From contig NC_052017.1 in the NCBI RefSeq assembly GCF_015832195.1, forward strand, positions 70,619,801-70,683,800: a DNA stretch of 64,000 nt, in the 5' to 3' direction. Both the position numbers and the translations under genes were made by a program. The notes below the pieces were generated by a model. That model was not told where the DNA came from and made no database searches. It saw only the letters and a program-made list of their open reading frames with translations. The stretch comes from Motacilla alba alba. Lineage: Eukaryota; Chordata; Aves; Passeriformes; Motacillidae. Positions within the stretch are counted from its first letter, which is position 1. Each line of letters opens with the position of its first letter. Shown piece after piece: positions 1 to 11,600 of this stretch.

Positions 1-422
1 TCTCCATGTTTTCAAGGGCTCCTGGACAGTAGCTGAGCTCTCAGTATGAACTTGATTATGTTGCTAAGACTGTTATTTTCGGGATGGTAATGGCTGTCTA
101 ATGGTCTTTATTATCTCTACCATCTGATGTCAGAGGAGAAGGGGTACTATGTTACAGAAATTGTCTAAACACAGCATATTTGAATCACACCTTTTTCAGC
201 TCTCAGGCTTTCCTTGGCATGTTTTCTTTCAGAGGAGCTGATGCTGATGTAAAGCCTGTTGTCTTTTTTCTACAGCAAGCAGGCACTCCAGGATAAGCTC
301 CTCTGTCCTGCAGCTCCTGCTTAAGGGGCAGAAGCTGAGATCAAGGAGTCAGGAAATTTGTGTTTTGGTGACCATCTCCAATTTGCTCATAAGGGAAAGA
401 GACTCCACAAAATCTGTCTTAC
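1..422 (-). other. CDH20: CDH20 intron downstream of exon 3 (partial)
   Basis: Non-coding sequence beyond the exon 3 donor, which lies at the right edge of this interval. No repeat or other exon was recognised. The exon for the rest of EC2 should lie to the left, outside the window. Confidence 0.85.
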
Positions 423-717
423 CCACAGGTGACATTTCTGGAACAGAGGCTACGTAAGGTCCATCCAGGAACTTGGGTTCATTGTCGTTGATGTCTTGGA
501 TTTTGATGATAAACTCTGACTCTGGTTCCATTGGCCGGCCCGTTCTCCTGTCTAGAGCCTGTGCTCTGAGGGTGTACTGTGACCTTTCTTCCCGGTCCAG
601 CCGCTGAATGGCATGAATGTCCCCTGTGGTATCATCAATTGTGAACACAACACCAGCTCCCTCTCCTGAGAGGATGTATTTGATCGAACCATCTCCCCTG
701 TCCATGTCAGAGTGGAG
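423..717 (-). CDS. CDH20: CDH20 coding exon 3 (EC1 domain and EC1-EC2 linker)
   Basis: This internal exon encodes residues 82-179 of a type II classical cadherin, plus one base of the next codon. Classical cadherins are calcium-dependent homophilic adhesion proteins of the plasma membrane that act through catenins. Visible features are the SGEGAG segment of EC1 (98-103), the calcium-binding LDRE (121-124) and the DINDNEP linker (156-162) that coordinates calcium between EC1 and EC2; EC2 starts after it. The exon is bounded on the minus strand by a pyrimidine-rich acceptor ending CCACAG at 718 and by a donor G/GTAAGAC just below 423. The 295-bp length and 0-to-1 phase are what I know for this exon in type II cadherins. 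[20 protein letters not shown] and [14 protein letters not shown] fit CDH20 better than CDH7, CDH8 or CDH22 as I recall them. The open frame running past the donor to 349 is intron read-through. Confidence 0.95.
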
Positions 718-3194
718 CTGTGGAAAGGAACAGGATTTAATTAGACCATGAGCTGGGTAAGCAGCTGCTGAGAAACACTAAGCACTAAGTGATCATCCCA
801 AGCATTCTGGTCTCACTGTCCAGAGTGTGTCTTGTGTGTCTTGTGTCTCACTGGGACTCACAAGCTGGTTCTAATGAACTCGCTTTGCTGAAAGGCAAAT
901 AGTAAAGTCTGTATTGCATAGTTGCAATTAAAAACCCTCTCCTGTCTTCCTGTTTTTGCACCCACAGCTGTGCCAAAAGAAAAGGCAGAGGCACCCGAAC
1001 AGGAACAGGCTCTGTGCCTTTTTGGAATCTCACTCAACACAATAATTATCTTTTGTCTTGTTACAATGGCCACTGAGAAGATTTGGGATAAAGTGAGGTC
1101 AGCAAAGCTGCAGACAGGGATTCCTCACATGGCTTAAGAGGAATCAAATACTACAGGGGTAGCATAATGTTGGGGCAAATAAGGTGAATCTGTTTGGGAT
1201 CAAGGGGAAAGCAGAATGGGAGAGATACCCAGTAAGTGTTATGATTCAGAAATATTTTAATATTTTTCCATTAAATTTTAGTAATAAAATTAGTCTGGAT
1301 CCTTACATCTTCAGGAAGCAGTATTGTCAAACAATAGGTAAGCTAAGCATCAAGAAACAGTTGCTTATGCCCATGGCAGGCTATAGAAATGAGAACCATT
1401 CCAGATTTTCTAGGAAATTAGCAAATAGATTTATTGCATGACTGCTAATTAGTTCTGAGCAGCCACAGATAACTGTGAACGCAACAGAAAAGAGCAAGAG
1501 TAAATGCAGTACTAATTATAATCTAAAACAGGGAAACTAATCATTCCAGGGACTACATTCTGTTAAACACCTGGTTCCCATGAAATACTGGAATGACTAT
1601 CAAAAGCAATCAAATTGGTTAATTTCACTCGCACTATGAAAATCCACAATGGTATGCTCATACTTCCATGCCTTTGAGGAAGAGACCATAAAGGTCAATG
1701 CCCAGTGGCAGTAATCATTCAGTACCAAAAGACAGGAAAGCAAGAGACTTGAGGTGCAAAAATCAAAATGGTTCAAATGTGAATACTGTTTTCCAGTGTG
1801 ATTATCATTGTGGGCGATGAATAAAGGATAAATAATAATTTTAAACAAGCAGTGAAAGTGGGCTGGGTTCAATTAAGCACATCTTAAAGTGCATATATAG
1901 GCAAATAATCTCAGAAATATGGTCAGAATTAGGTGTGTGTTTGATGCTTTGATGAGCTTAAAGGACAGATGGGAGTAATCTTGGAGGATGGGGCCAAACA
2001 TAGGTAAATATTTGTACTGGAGAGAAAAATCTTAGAATATTAAACTGAATATATGAACACAGTATTTGAAGAAAGAACCCAAACAGAAATGGATAATTTG
2101 TGTCAAAAAGCAGAAGTCAAACTTTGTGCAATTGATTAAAGACTATTCTCTCAAGAAAGAAAGAAGAAATCTCATCTCTGAGCTGTTTAAAAACATAAAG
2201 AACATATACAATGACTTATTACATAGGAGAAATTTTAACAGGAAAGTGGACAAAATGACTTATCTGACCTAAGCATTTCTAGTGCCACTGAAGCAGCTCT
2301 TCAGCTGTTTTAGGGCACACAATCCTGTAGACTGGGGAGTGGAAAGACCTTTTCCCCCAGTGAAGGGTCTGGTCGGGAAAAACTCATTCTCTGAAGGGTG
2401 TCTCCCTTACTTGCTTCTCAGGTAGGTCAGGTGATCTATGCAGAACTTGGACCCACTCCTGATTTTAGGGCAAGAGTGCTTTCAGCTGAGGTGGGATCCC
2501 GAGGTTTTCCATGGCATATCCCAACCTGCAGACAGGTCTGTATGGAGGTGGCCCATGGGCTCCAAGCAGCTGCTGGGACAGTGAGTGTTAAGGGCAGCAG
2601 CGGTGCAATGTGGCTGCAGGAGCTGAACGTGCAGGTTGTGACGATGGCTGTGTCAGGCCACTGGGATTTCACTTCCTCCTCCTCTGCCTCTATCCCTGCA
2701 GTGGCTACTGCATCTGAGAAACATCGATATTTTGGAGAAAAGCTGGCAACTCTCAGGCGATGTATTAACTGGATGGTGGAAGAAAAAGCCCAGAAATATT
2801 TGGCAGTGCTAAACAGTTAAATTTAGATGGCTGCCATGTGTATTAATTCACATGCAGGCACCGGGACTGCAAACTGGTGTATCTTCAGGAAACACCATCT
2901 TGTGATTAATTTAAAAAAAGACAGTGGTTGTCATTACTTACCCTAAACACCCATAACTCAGAGATTATCACTGTAGGAGCTAGTAAACAGGATACTTCCA
3001 GAAGGAGGACACTATTATAGCTTTTCAAATTGATTCAGAACCACTAAGCTACATCTTAGGCATTTGTTTTAGTGCATTAGTGCTCCAGTGAAAGAATGCA
3101 GCTGCCGAGACAGATACAGATGTTAGACCTGATTGGGGAATTAGAGCTGGGCCTGATGGAAGAAAATGTGTTTTGGAACACCAACAAGTCCTCA

Positions 3195-3413
3195 TTAAAT
3201 AAGGAAAAGAAAAAAAAAAAGAGAAAGAGGAAGGCAAAGTCAAATTCAAAGTCAAAAGGCAAAAGTTAAACAGAAAAGAAAGAGAAGAATAAAAAAGAAA
3301 TTAAAAACAAGGAAAAAAGAAAGTAGTAAAAGAAAAAGGGAACAGGAACAGGAAAAGAAAATGGAGAAGAAGAAGGAGCAAAATAAGAAGGAAAAGCAAA
3401 AGAAAAAAAGAAG
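3195..3413 (+). repeat. Purine-rich (A/G) low-complexity tract
   Basis: About 220 bases are overwhelmingly A and G on the plus strand, made of irregular GAAAAG and AAGAAG runs with only occasional C or T. On the transcribed sense strand of CDH20 this is a long pyrimidine tract. The open frames over it are a consequence of the skewed composition. It may be a decayed microsatellite. Confidence 0.85.
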
Positions 3414-4712
3414 CATTTTTTGAAATAGCAGTAGGTGTTCAGGAATTTTCAGACTACTTAGAAGCAAATGATGAATCAAACTCATGGGTTAAATTACACC
3501 TTCTGTCCAAAGCCCTATTTGGAATAAATGCAGTTGTGAAGGGAGCAAACAAGGAATGAACATGGCATGCTATTAAGAATTTGGGAGTACAAGAGGATCT
3601 CTGTCTAGCTGTGATTTGTTAGAAACATTGGGTCTCAACCAAGGCTAGGCAGTAACAAATGCTAGCAGCACTTTTGCAGCTTCTTGTATAACCCTCTCTT
3701 TCAAGACAAAGCAAAAAGGAGTGTAAAAGACAAAAAGACATAATACTGCCACACTGCAATAAATCGGAAAGAATTTGGTGTCTGAAGGGACTGAAGTTCA
3801 CACCAAACCTAATATCAGGATGCTGTAGTTTGAAGTGTAAAAGTCACTGTGCTGGAAAGGTGATCTAGTTTCAAGTTGGCTCTGTTTTAAAGATGGTGAA
3901 TTGAATTGTGCTGCCATGTGTTTGATACAGAGTAGGAGGAATTAATTTTTACTTTCTCCTCCATATTAAGGAATGGGTTATTGGAGGAATAAAGATGATA
4001 ACTCCTGAGAAATTTTTAACTGTGTCAACCTGCGTTGCTCCTTTTGATGAGAACAGTACAAAAAACATAAGGATGTTACATCTGCATTGGAATGACACAT
4101 TTCCTGGCAAAGGAGATGTGGAAGAGAGTAGCACTGCAGTGAGCAGCTCAGGGGAGAACCCACACAGCTCTGCTAAACAGTCTGTGAGTCTGTGACTCCA
4201 TCCTTGATGTGCTTCTCCCTTCTCCGCTTCCAGGGAGGTAGCACCTGCAGGGGATTTTTGTAAGGATGCATGAGCGAGTGTGGTTGATGTACACTGATAG
4301 TCTGCGGAGAGGTTGCATTTTATTCATTTATTCAGCTGCTGTGATTCAAATGCTTCTTTGAAACAGGGTTAGGGAGTCTCCAACATGGCAAATGGTGAAG
4401 TGTGTTTCCAGTTCAATTACTGACACAGTGTAGGCTGCTCATTGAATGTGGAAAATACCTGCTGTAGCAAATGAAGGGGCTTTGGTTTCCCTGGTTCATC
4501 CTATTAGCCAATAATGACCACCTCTAGGAAAACTGAAGCCTTATATTTATCTGTGACAGGACCAGGAACCCTCTGAGGCTGAAGTACTTTAAATCACTAC
4601 CATGAGCACTGGAGAAAAGGAAAAATTGTACTGACTTCGCATCAGGAAGTTTCTTTCATTTCTCTGTCCAGAACATATTTTGCACCTTGCCTTAACAGTT
4701 GTCTAGGGAAGT

Positions 4713-4760
4713 TCACAGAATCATAGCAGCCTTGGAAATCATATTAGGCAAGCCTGGACA
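4713..4760 (-). mobile_element. Possible CR1 3'-tail remnant
   Basis: 'CACAGAATCATAG' followed by 'CCTTGGAAATCAT' resembles the reverse complement of a degenerate CR1 3' end. It is too short and diverged for a firm call. Confidence 0.35.
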
Positions 4761-5164
4761 TGTGGTTCAAGTCAAGGTGCTTTTTTGGTTGCTCCAGTCA
4801 TACAGAACCAGCCAGAACCAGCTGTACAACAGGCTCTGTGCTGTGCATTCTTTCTCCTTCTGACAAGGACTTGGAGAGAGCAGATGGATGAAAGCAAGGC
4901 CTGGCTATGAGGATGTTTCAGGATGTTGTGGGTGGTATCAGTTAGAAGATGCCCTTCCTGGCCTGGTGTGGGACCCAGGGCTGTTTTGGAGTGCTGGTGT
5001 GGGCAGCCAGCAGCAGACTGAAAGCCCTGTTGCACCTCCGCCCCATTCTGTGCAAGCCTTTACAGAGCTATTTTTGAGTCAGCCTGGGGTGACTTGGGCT
5101 GAAAAATTTCTGGCCTGCCAGAACAATTAATTCACCCCACAGTCTATTCCCTGCTGACCCCTTT

Positions 5165-5720
5165 CCTAAGGATCCCTAAGACTCAGGCAGCGCAAATGCA
5201 GGCGGGCGATGAACTGTGGGAGGCTGCTGCCTCTCCGGAGCGCCTGTGCCTCTGGCTGGGTGAGGCAAGGGGAAGCCTCTGCCTCACATAGCCCCAGAGC
5301 CCCCATCCCACCGCTCGGCTGGCTGCTCCCCACCCGATGGGGGGTGGGAGACCATGGAATGTGTGAGCCCCAGAGGCCCCTTTTGGCAGCAGAGTTCCCT
5401 GGTGCCAGGATGACACGGAGCACTGCCGAGTTAGGAGACCTTCCGAGGGACCCAGCCGTGCCAGCTCAGCAGTGCGTGGGACTAATTGGCCCTGTTCACC
5501 GTGGGTGCTAATTAGCCCTTGTGCACCCTGGTGCGAGCACAGCCAGGCACCTTGGAGTGCAGGCAGCCTTGGAGAAGCTCCCTTATGGCAGCTTGGGCTT
5601 CAGAATGGCGGGCACAGGCCATGAGGAGCCGTCTTGGTGTCCTGGTGTCCTTCCCTTGGGCAAAGCTGAGAGGTGGCAAACTCAGGAGTGCTGCTGACTG
5701 TGCCAAATGTGTGTGCTCCT
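5165..5720. promoter_or_regulatory. GC-rich, CpG-bearing block in intron 2; candidate regulatory element
   Basis: This stretch is clearly richer in G+C than the surrounding AT-rich intron. It carries about 19 CpG dinucleotides between 5180 and 5650, mostly in the first 480 bases, while flanking intron has very few. It contains an imperfect 26-bp tandem repeat with TAATTG and TAATTA cores at 5482-5533. Overlapping open frames on both strands here come from composition and show no recognisable protein. A conserved enhancer or a decayed GC-rich repeat are both possible. Confidence 0.4.
5482..5533 (+). repeat. Imperfect 26-bp tandem duplication with homeodomain-like cores
   Basis: Units at 5482-5507 and 5508-5533 each start CTAATT(G/A)GCCCT and end with a CACC...GGTG segment. 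They differ by a few substitutions and a one-base shift in the middle. Each unit has one TAATT homeodomain-type core. Confidence 0.8.
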
Positions 5721-7294
5721 AATGACAACACCAGGTCTAAAAGATGAGCTGGTTTCTCCCCACATTTGTTTTACCTAAGATTTGACTCACAAGTGGAAGC
5801 CTGAAGTAATTTCAGATGTAACTGAGAATGTGGAATAATAAGTCTGGCCCTTGTTCCAAAGCTGGGAATTGCCTGAAAACAAATATTAATTTCTTTAATC
5901 AATAGAGATCTCAAGACCTGAAAAGCTAGGTGCACAGATGAATGAAGACTAATGAGGTCTCATCTGGAGGCAATCACAAGTAATGCCATTGCTGTGGGAG
6001 GAAGGAGAGCACATCTTGCTGTCAGTCATGCAGGGATAAATCAGGAGGAGGTCTTCTGAAGCCTGCAGATCCATTTTGATTTATATTGGTGTGACTGAGA
6101 GCACAATTTAGCTCTATGGGGCTATAGAATGATAAATTTGAGTCCAAACTGGGCCTCTGAATATGTATTTTTTTTTCCTGCCGATGGATAGCTTGGAAGG
6201 AAAAACAGAGCCTATATCTCATAAAAAATAAGCAATGAAATGTGAAGGAATTATTTTGTGACATCCTTTCTAAGTTATTTTTCATATATACCTCTGTGTA
6301 GTCTCGACTTGTCATAGCTGTATCTGATATTCTAGGCATGTAAATCTTGATTGTATTGTTCAAACACTTAAGCACATTAACTCTCTCCACATTTTTGTCC
6401 AGATTTGTCACCTTGGTGCAGAATAGAAGCAAACTTGACACTGACCATAACACTTTGAATAAAAAGGTCAATACAGGGTCAGTGATTCAGGGTCTTTAAA
6501 AACAAAAAAGGAGGATGGTTATAGTGAGACAGATTGTGACAGCAGATGCCACTGGTCTGATTTCCATCAGCTTCTTCCTCAAGAAGACAGAGAAAAGTAA
6601 ATGTGAAATATTACCAAGTATATGTATAGGATGAGCTCAGGAATATATTTTTCGCATATTTGTACTGATGGGTAGGTTCTTGGGGCATAAGGGATCTAGA
6701 AATAGGACCCTTCATAGTTGGATTTAATGAGGTGTCCATCTACCCTTCCGGATCTGGAGCAAATTCTCTGTAGTCCACAAAATTAACCTGTAGTCAAGAT
6801 GTGGTAAGCCAGAAGACACTCTGACTCTGAAGATTTACAGAAAACAAAAACTAAAATGTCAGTTTTCAAGGGAAACTGGCTATTTAATTTGATTTTGAAT
6901 TGCAGCTTCTAACTGACTTGATCATGGACAGAAGCATGATCACAAACTCTTCCATTCTTTCCTAATCCTTATACGTCAATATAACCTTGCTTTGCCTTGA
7001 CATTGTAGGAGTCCCTGGAAAAATTGCTGCAGATTTTCTAACACTACCTCAAATTGCAGCTGATGATTGATGCAGCAGATCTCTTTGAAATAGGCAAATA
7101 TATTGACAGCCCCTTGAAACAGAAATTCTTCCCAAACAAAGGTGACATGGGGCAAAAGCTCTCAGGAGCAGAAGTGAAATTAATGCAGATGAAAGAAAGC
7201 AAAGGCTCTTGAGGAAACATCCCGTGTTTCACCACAATCTGCAGATACTCAGATGGATACGGTCTTACAGACATCCTCCCACCGTGGATCTTAC

Positions 7295-7537
7295 CTTCCC
7301 AACATAGAGAGGGTCGGTTCCTGTGTATTCCTCCAGAACAAAAAACTGGTTCCACACCCAGCTCCTCTTCATACGCTGATGCAGCTTGTCTGACAGGTTG
7401 TCTTCTTGCCCTTCAGTGAGCGGCCTGGCACTTCCTGACAGCACAGTTGTAGTAAGGTCCATCAGACCCCAAAAATATAAGGAGACACCAAGTCCAAACA
7501 AGTTCTTTGCATTGCTCATTCTACCTGAAGTCCACAT
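7295..7537 (-). CDS. CDH20: CDH20 first coding exon (signal peptide, prodomain, start of EC1)
   Basis: This exon encodes residues 1-81 of cadherin-20. Residues 1 to about 34 are a signal peptide with a hydrophobic core ([12 protein letters not shown]). A short prodomain follows, ending in the furin-type site RMKR (55-58). The mature protein starts SWVWNQFF, giving Trp2 and Trp4, the pair that mediates the type II strand-swapped dimer. The exon ends YVGK with donor AAG/GTAAGAT and joins exon 3 ([10 protein letters not shown]) in phase 0. [12 protein letters not shown] and MDLTTTVLS are as I recall human CDH20. The start at 7535-7537 is supported by that match and by an in-frame TAA 18 bases upstream (7556-7558). 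Its Kozak context is poor (C at -3, T at +4); Met7 has a better one (A at -3). The frame continuing to 7265 is intron read-through. Confidence 0.95.
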
Positions 7538-7662
7538 CTGTGTACTAGGACTGATTTAAAAGTCCAAACACAGTAACTTGGGTCCCTTGAGAATAAAGTA
7601 GGTCCTCTATGTAGTCCTTTGAAATGTCCAGGAGAGATCCTAGTTCTCAGAAATGCAGTATC
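7538..7662 (-). other. CDH20: CDH20 5' UTR portion of exon 2
   Basis: This is the stretch between the start codon and a probable splice acceptor. Read on the minus strand, CTCCTTTAACTTTACAG ends at 7663, a plausible pyrimidine-rich acceptor that would make exon 2 span 7295-7662 (368 bp). The leader holds no upstream ATG and has an in-frame TAA at 7556-7558. The acceptor is inferred from consensus only. If it is not used, the leader would extend further to the right. Confidence 0.65.
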
Positions 7663-8421
7663 CTGTAAAGTTAAAGGAGATTCATAAGAGGATGCCTTTT
7701 TCCTCAAGGCAAATGAGTTTTCTCAATAGGCAAATATACTATAAAATATTTAATCCTTGATATAAAAAGGTAAGATCAGGATGCAAAACTTTTGAAAATA
7801 GAAATACTATTATCATATAAGCTGAAGACTTGGAGCCTTAGGTACAGGTCATATCAAGGTTTAGTCAATAAGTATGAGTTCTTGACTTTGCTAATTTACC
7901 TGTAGGGTTACTTTATGATATTGATTGGCATGAGTGAAGTGCATACTTTTTAGAAATATTTATGACCAGAAGTTCTTGGAGAATATTTAAAACCAGTTCA
8001 CTCTGGAAAATTATGATAGCTGGAGAACAATATTTGGTAACCATCTTTCTGTTCGGAAACTGTGCCATTGTCATTACACACACGTCCATGCACACATGTC
8101 TATATAAATACATATATTGCTCTATTGCAAACCTTGAGTATAATTTCTGAAAGCTCCAAGTTATTTCTGGCTTTAATTATTCTCTCAGCCTCTCTGTTGC
8201 TTGAATTCAGGTTTCACACTCTGTTGCCTCCTCTCTGACGAACCGATTGCTGCTACAAATGCAACATTTCTAGAATTCGAACGGTCAGTTAATCATTTCA
8301 TAACCCACAAAATGTTTCACAGTGCTGATGGCCACAAACTCTATATCCAAGTAAGTCATGCTAACACATTTTTTTCTTTCACAGTCGTTAAAGACCTGTT
8401 TAGGCAAAGGAATAATGACCT

Positions 8422-8463
8422 CTATCAGAGGACGCTTTTCTATCAGAGGACGCTTTCTTATCA
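8422..8463 (+). repeat. Short tandem duplication (18-bp unit)
   Basis: CTATCAGAGGACGCTTTT is at 8422-8439 and recurs almost exactly from 8440, followed by a partial third start (CTTATCAGTC). This looks like a recent local slippage duplication. Confidence 0.85.
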
Positions 8464-8666
8464 GTCTAGGGTCTTTTCTTGCCATAAAGTCAGTTTAGTT
8501 GGTGACCTCACTCCAGGCTATGGATTATAGCAAACCTTTAGCAGACCATTTTGCTGAACTTAATGATCTAGTGCTGCACACAAGTTACTATGTCAAAACA
8601 CTCCATACATCCTCTGTTGGTCCAGTATTTTTACTGGTCCTTTAAAGAACATTCATGACTAACAGG

Positions 8667-8699
8667 ATGTTTATTTTTTTCATGACAAAAAATAAACAT
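8667..8699. repeat. Perfect inverted repeat (13-bp arms, 7-bp loop)
   Basis: ATGTTTATTTTTT at 8667-8679 is the exact reverse complement of 8687-8699. TTTTTTCATGAC occurs both in the loop region (8675-8686) and just downstream (ending at 8710), so the structure probably arose by a local duplication. The stem is AT-rich. Confidence 0.85.
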
Positions 8700-11600
8700 T
8701 TTTTCATGACAAACAGACTAATTAGGAAAGGCACATGGAGCTTTGAGTCTTAAGCCAGTAGTTCACATTTCCTTTTACTGCTATTCTACACTTAAGTGTT
8801 TAGGCTTAGTTAATTGTTTTATCCTGTGGAAATAAATGTACCAGGAGATATCTGTCAAATATTTCCAGCTGAAATCCATGAAAGATTTCAAAATAATAAA
8901 AAAGTATTTTAGACAGTTGCATGACTTTAAAGTAAAGACTGAGACAATGCTATGTTTTAACAGAGAAGAAGAGTGTGGTTGTGGATTCCCCAGCATAAAG
9001 GCTGTTACAACTGGAGAACTGGGTACAGAAATTCAGAAAATAATCCAAAAGTTGGCTGAAATCTGAAAAGGGCAGTGTAAGTCTGGAAGTGATGTCCACT
9101 GGGGGAGTAGAGACAAAATGACCACCTAAGACTAATTTCTACACAAAATAATGTTTCCAAGCATAAAGCCCAGAAGTATGATCACAGAGTGCTGCTAGCC
9201 TATACAGCTGTGAAGTGTAGCAAACTAACGGGTCCTTTACCTTGAAAAAGTTTATAACCTAAGCCTGAATAGATATGACAAAGAAAATCAAAACTATAAG
9301 CACAGAACATGGTAAAATCCTTCTAAGCAGAGCAAAGTTCAGAACAGCTTGTTGTTTAGATACCGGCTACATAATATGCTCAGGTTTGTTGTCTGCGAAG
9401 CTAAAGAATGGGGATTGACCCTAAGCAGTACAAGCCCAGAAGGACCACAGTAATTTCTGTGTGTCTGGAACTTCATGAAAAAGTTGGCAGCTGTTTGTGA
9501 GAGGCAGGGATGTGGCTCACAGTCCCTGGTGGATGCCCACAGCCACAGGAGTCCAGTAACTACGTGTGCAGGGCTTGCCTCTCTTTGTCCTGTGACACCT
9601 TTGCTCCAAAACTCCAACACACCTCTACACTGGGGGAAAGAAGGCTGAAGCCCTCCACTCATAAGTACGCCCACCATGTTCTTGGTGTGTTCTAAACAAC
9701 AAGTTATTCTCAGCAAAGTCAGGGGGACATTATTTACAACTCATGTTTTGCTGGTGAGCAAATGTGAGGAAGAGCTTCCCACCACCTCCCAGTATAATTT
9801 GAGGGAATACAACCTGCAATGGAAGAGAAACTGCGGGCAGGCTATGATCCAGCAGCTAAGGTCCTACCTGGAGTTTTTGCTTTAAGAAACTCCCCCTACT
9901 GTACAGATCAGTTGCATTTTTGTTTATGTGGCAGTGGTGATACAGCACAATGGACCAATTCCTGTGGCAATTGGAATTGTGTTTGTAGGTGAATTCTCAA
10001 ACCACAAATTCAAAACTAATGGTGCCAGGTGTCTCCTGCAATTAAGTTCAGCCATCAAGGATCAACAGTGCTTAGGCAAGGTATCAAGACATTGTTAAAT
10101 GAACTTGCAGAATTACGAGTATACCTGTAATGAGGCAATAGCAAAAGAAATCTGATCATCAGAATGCTTTTCATCCACATGTGCATTAAATCAGCAATAA
10201 GCAAAGTAAGAAAAAGCAGTGAAAAAAGGTCAAGAGGAGTGATACAAATGCTTCAGGCTCTCTGTGAGAAGAGCTTTAGCCATCTGAATGAGCAGTTCCA
10301 TGAGGAACCTTTCTTGAAAACAGCATATGACTCAGTGGTCCCTGGCAGTAATATCCCTAAGAACATTTCTTATTCCCAATGCAATCTTATTCTGGTGTAT
10401 GGCAACTGTCAGGAAACTTGCCATTAAGTACCGTAAATCCTCATAAAAGGATGTTCCTTCCTTGAGTACCAGTAATTTCCCCATTTACTGCCAGCCCATG
10501 GCAACATGGTCATATTTTTTTGTAGAAATGGAAGAAAGCAATAGTATTGATGTGGAACAGTTTTTTTTTTCCCCTTTGTTAATAGCAGAGTTTCTGATTT
10601 CTCATGCCTTTCCAAAACTATGAGCAAGCAGGCTCAAACTCATTGCATTTAGCTCCTTGTCTAAGGGCAAATTGATACCATTAATAACAATGTTTAGTCC
10701 ACAGTGGTTCTTCTCCAAGACTGAAGGAGAATGACATTTTTTTCTGTCTCTGGTCCTCAGCTGGTGTTAAAGGGATGAAAAAGGCCTCTGTTAACTCCTG
10801 GGCTGAGGTGCTGCTGATCTGTTTGGGTCTCTTTTCCCACGGTGTCACCAACCCCAGGTGTGTGCTCTTGTCTTCTGCATCTGCAAGGCCTGCAGGCCTA
10901 GGAACACATTTCTCAGAGGCGTAGAAAGGCACTCACATACATTTAGGGTTTGAACTGTGTGGCAGCACAAGTGATGGCTGAGCCACAGGTAAGGCCATGG
11001 GTGACTGAGTGTCTCAGAGGATTCATGCAGATGAGTGTGATGGACGAGTACAGGGTCACTTCAGCTGTAGACACAACACTTGGTTAGGATAAGAGCCAGG
11101 TGCTTGGGGTGTATTAGCTTGGTGAGGTCTCTGGACTTAGATGGTCCACAGTGGTTTTTGCCACAGATGGTTGGCTCAGGCTTGGAGGTAGATTCTGTTC
11201 CTTGCAGGGAATCAGGGGGACCCATCTTACAGGAAGGGTTACTTGGCATTACTGAGTGAGGCAGAACTGAACTTTCAATGTTCCCTTAATGCAAATTGTT
11301 TCTTGGAGCCCTTCAAAATGCATTCTTAAGGAAATCTGCAAAGATGGAATTGATGAGCCTCTGCTTGCCATATGAAATATATTACAGAAACACATTTCAT
11401 GACTCAGCATGGGGATGTGCAATGAATTTGAAGGCAGTAAAGAGAGGGAAATCTTGTTTTCCTTGCTGAGACACAAAAACTATTGAGTCTGGGAAAACTA
11501 CATGACCAAATTTTGCGAGATTTCTGCAGAGGGTGCTTTATTTTTCAAGACTAACTTAAATATTTCATTTTTTCTCTCACAGTTGTCTATTCCGTGGTAA

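Larger units (their letters stand above)
718..7294 (-). other. CDH20: CDH20 intron 2
   Basis: The intron of about 6.6 kb between the two coding exons. It is bounded on the minus strand by GTAAGAT just below 7295 and TTCCTTTCCACAG just above 717. It contains a purine-rich tract (3195-3413), a possible CR1 tail remnant (4713-4760) and a GC-rich, CpG-bearing block (5165-5720). The intervals 718-3190, 3420-4700 and 5725-7290 hold nothing I can name. Short open frames there have no codon bias or family resemblance. Confidence 0.9.

Noticed and set aside
2398..2820. 140-residue open frame on the plus strand in intron 2
   Set aside because: No recognisable domain or repeats, and an antisense frame is open over the same DNA. 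Treated as a chance open frame.
3252..3485. Phe/Leu/Ser-rich open frame resembling a membrane protein
   Set aside because: It is the reverse complement of the purine-rich low-complexity tract, so the apparent hydrophobicity comes from poly-pyrimidine codons.
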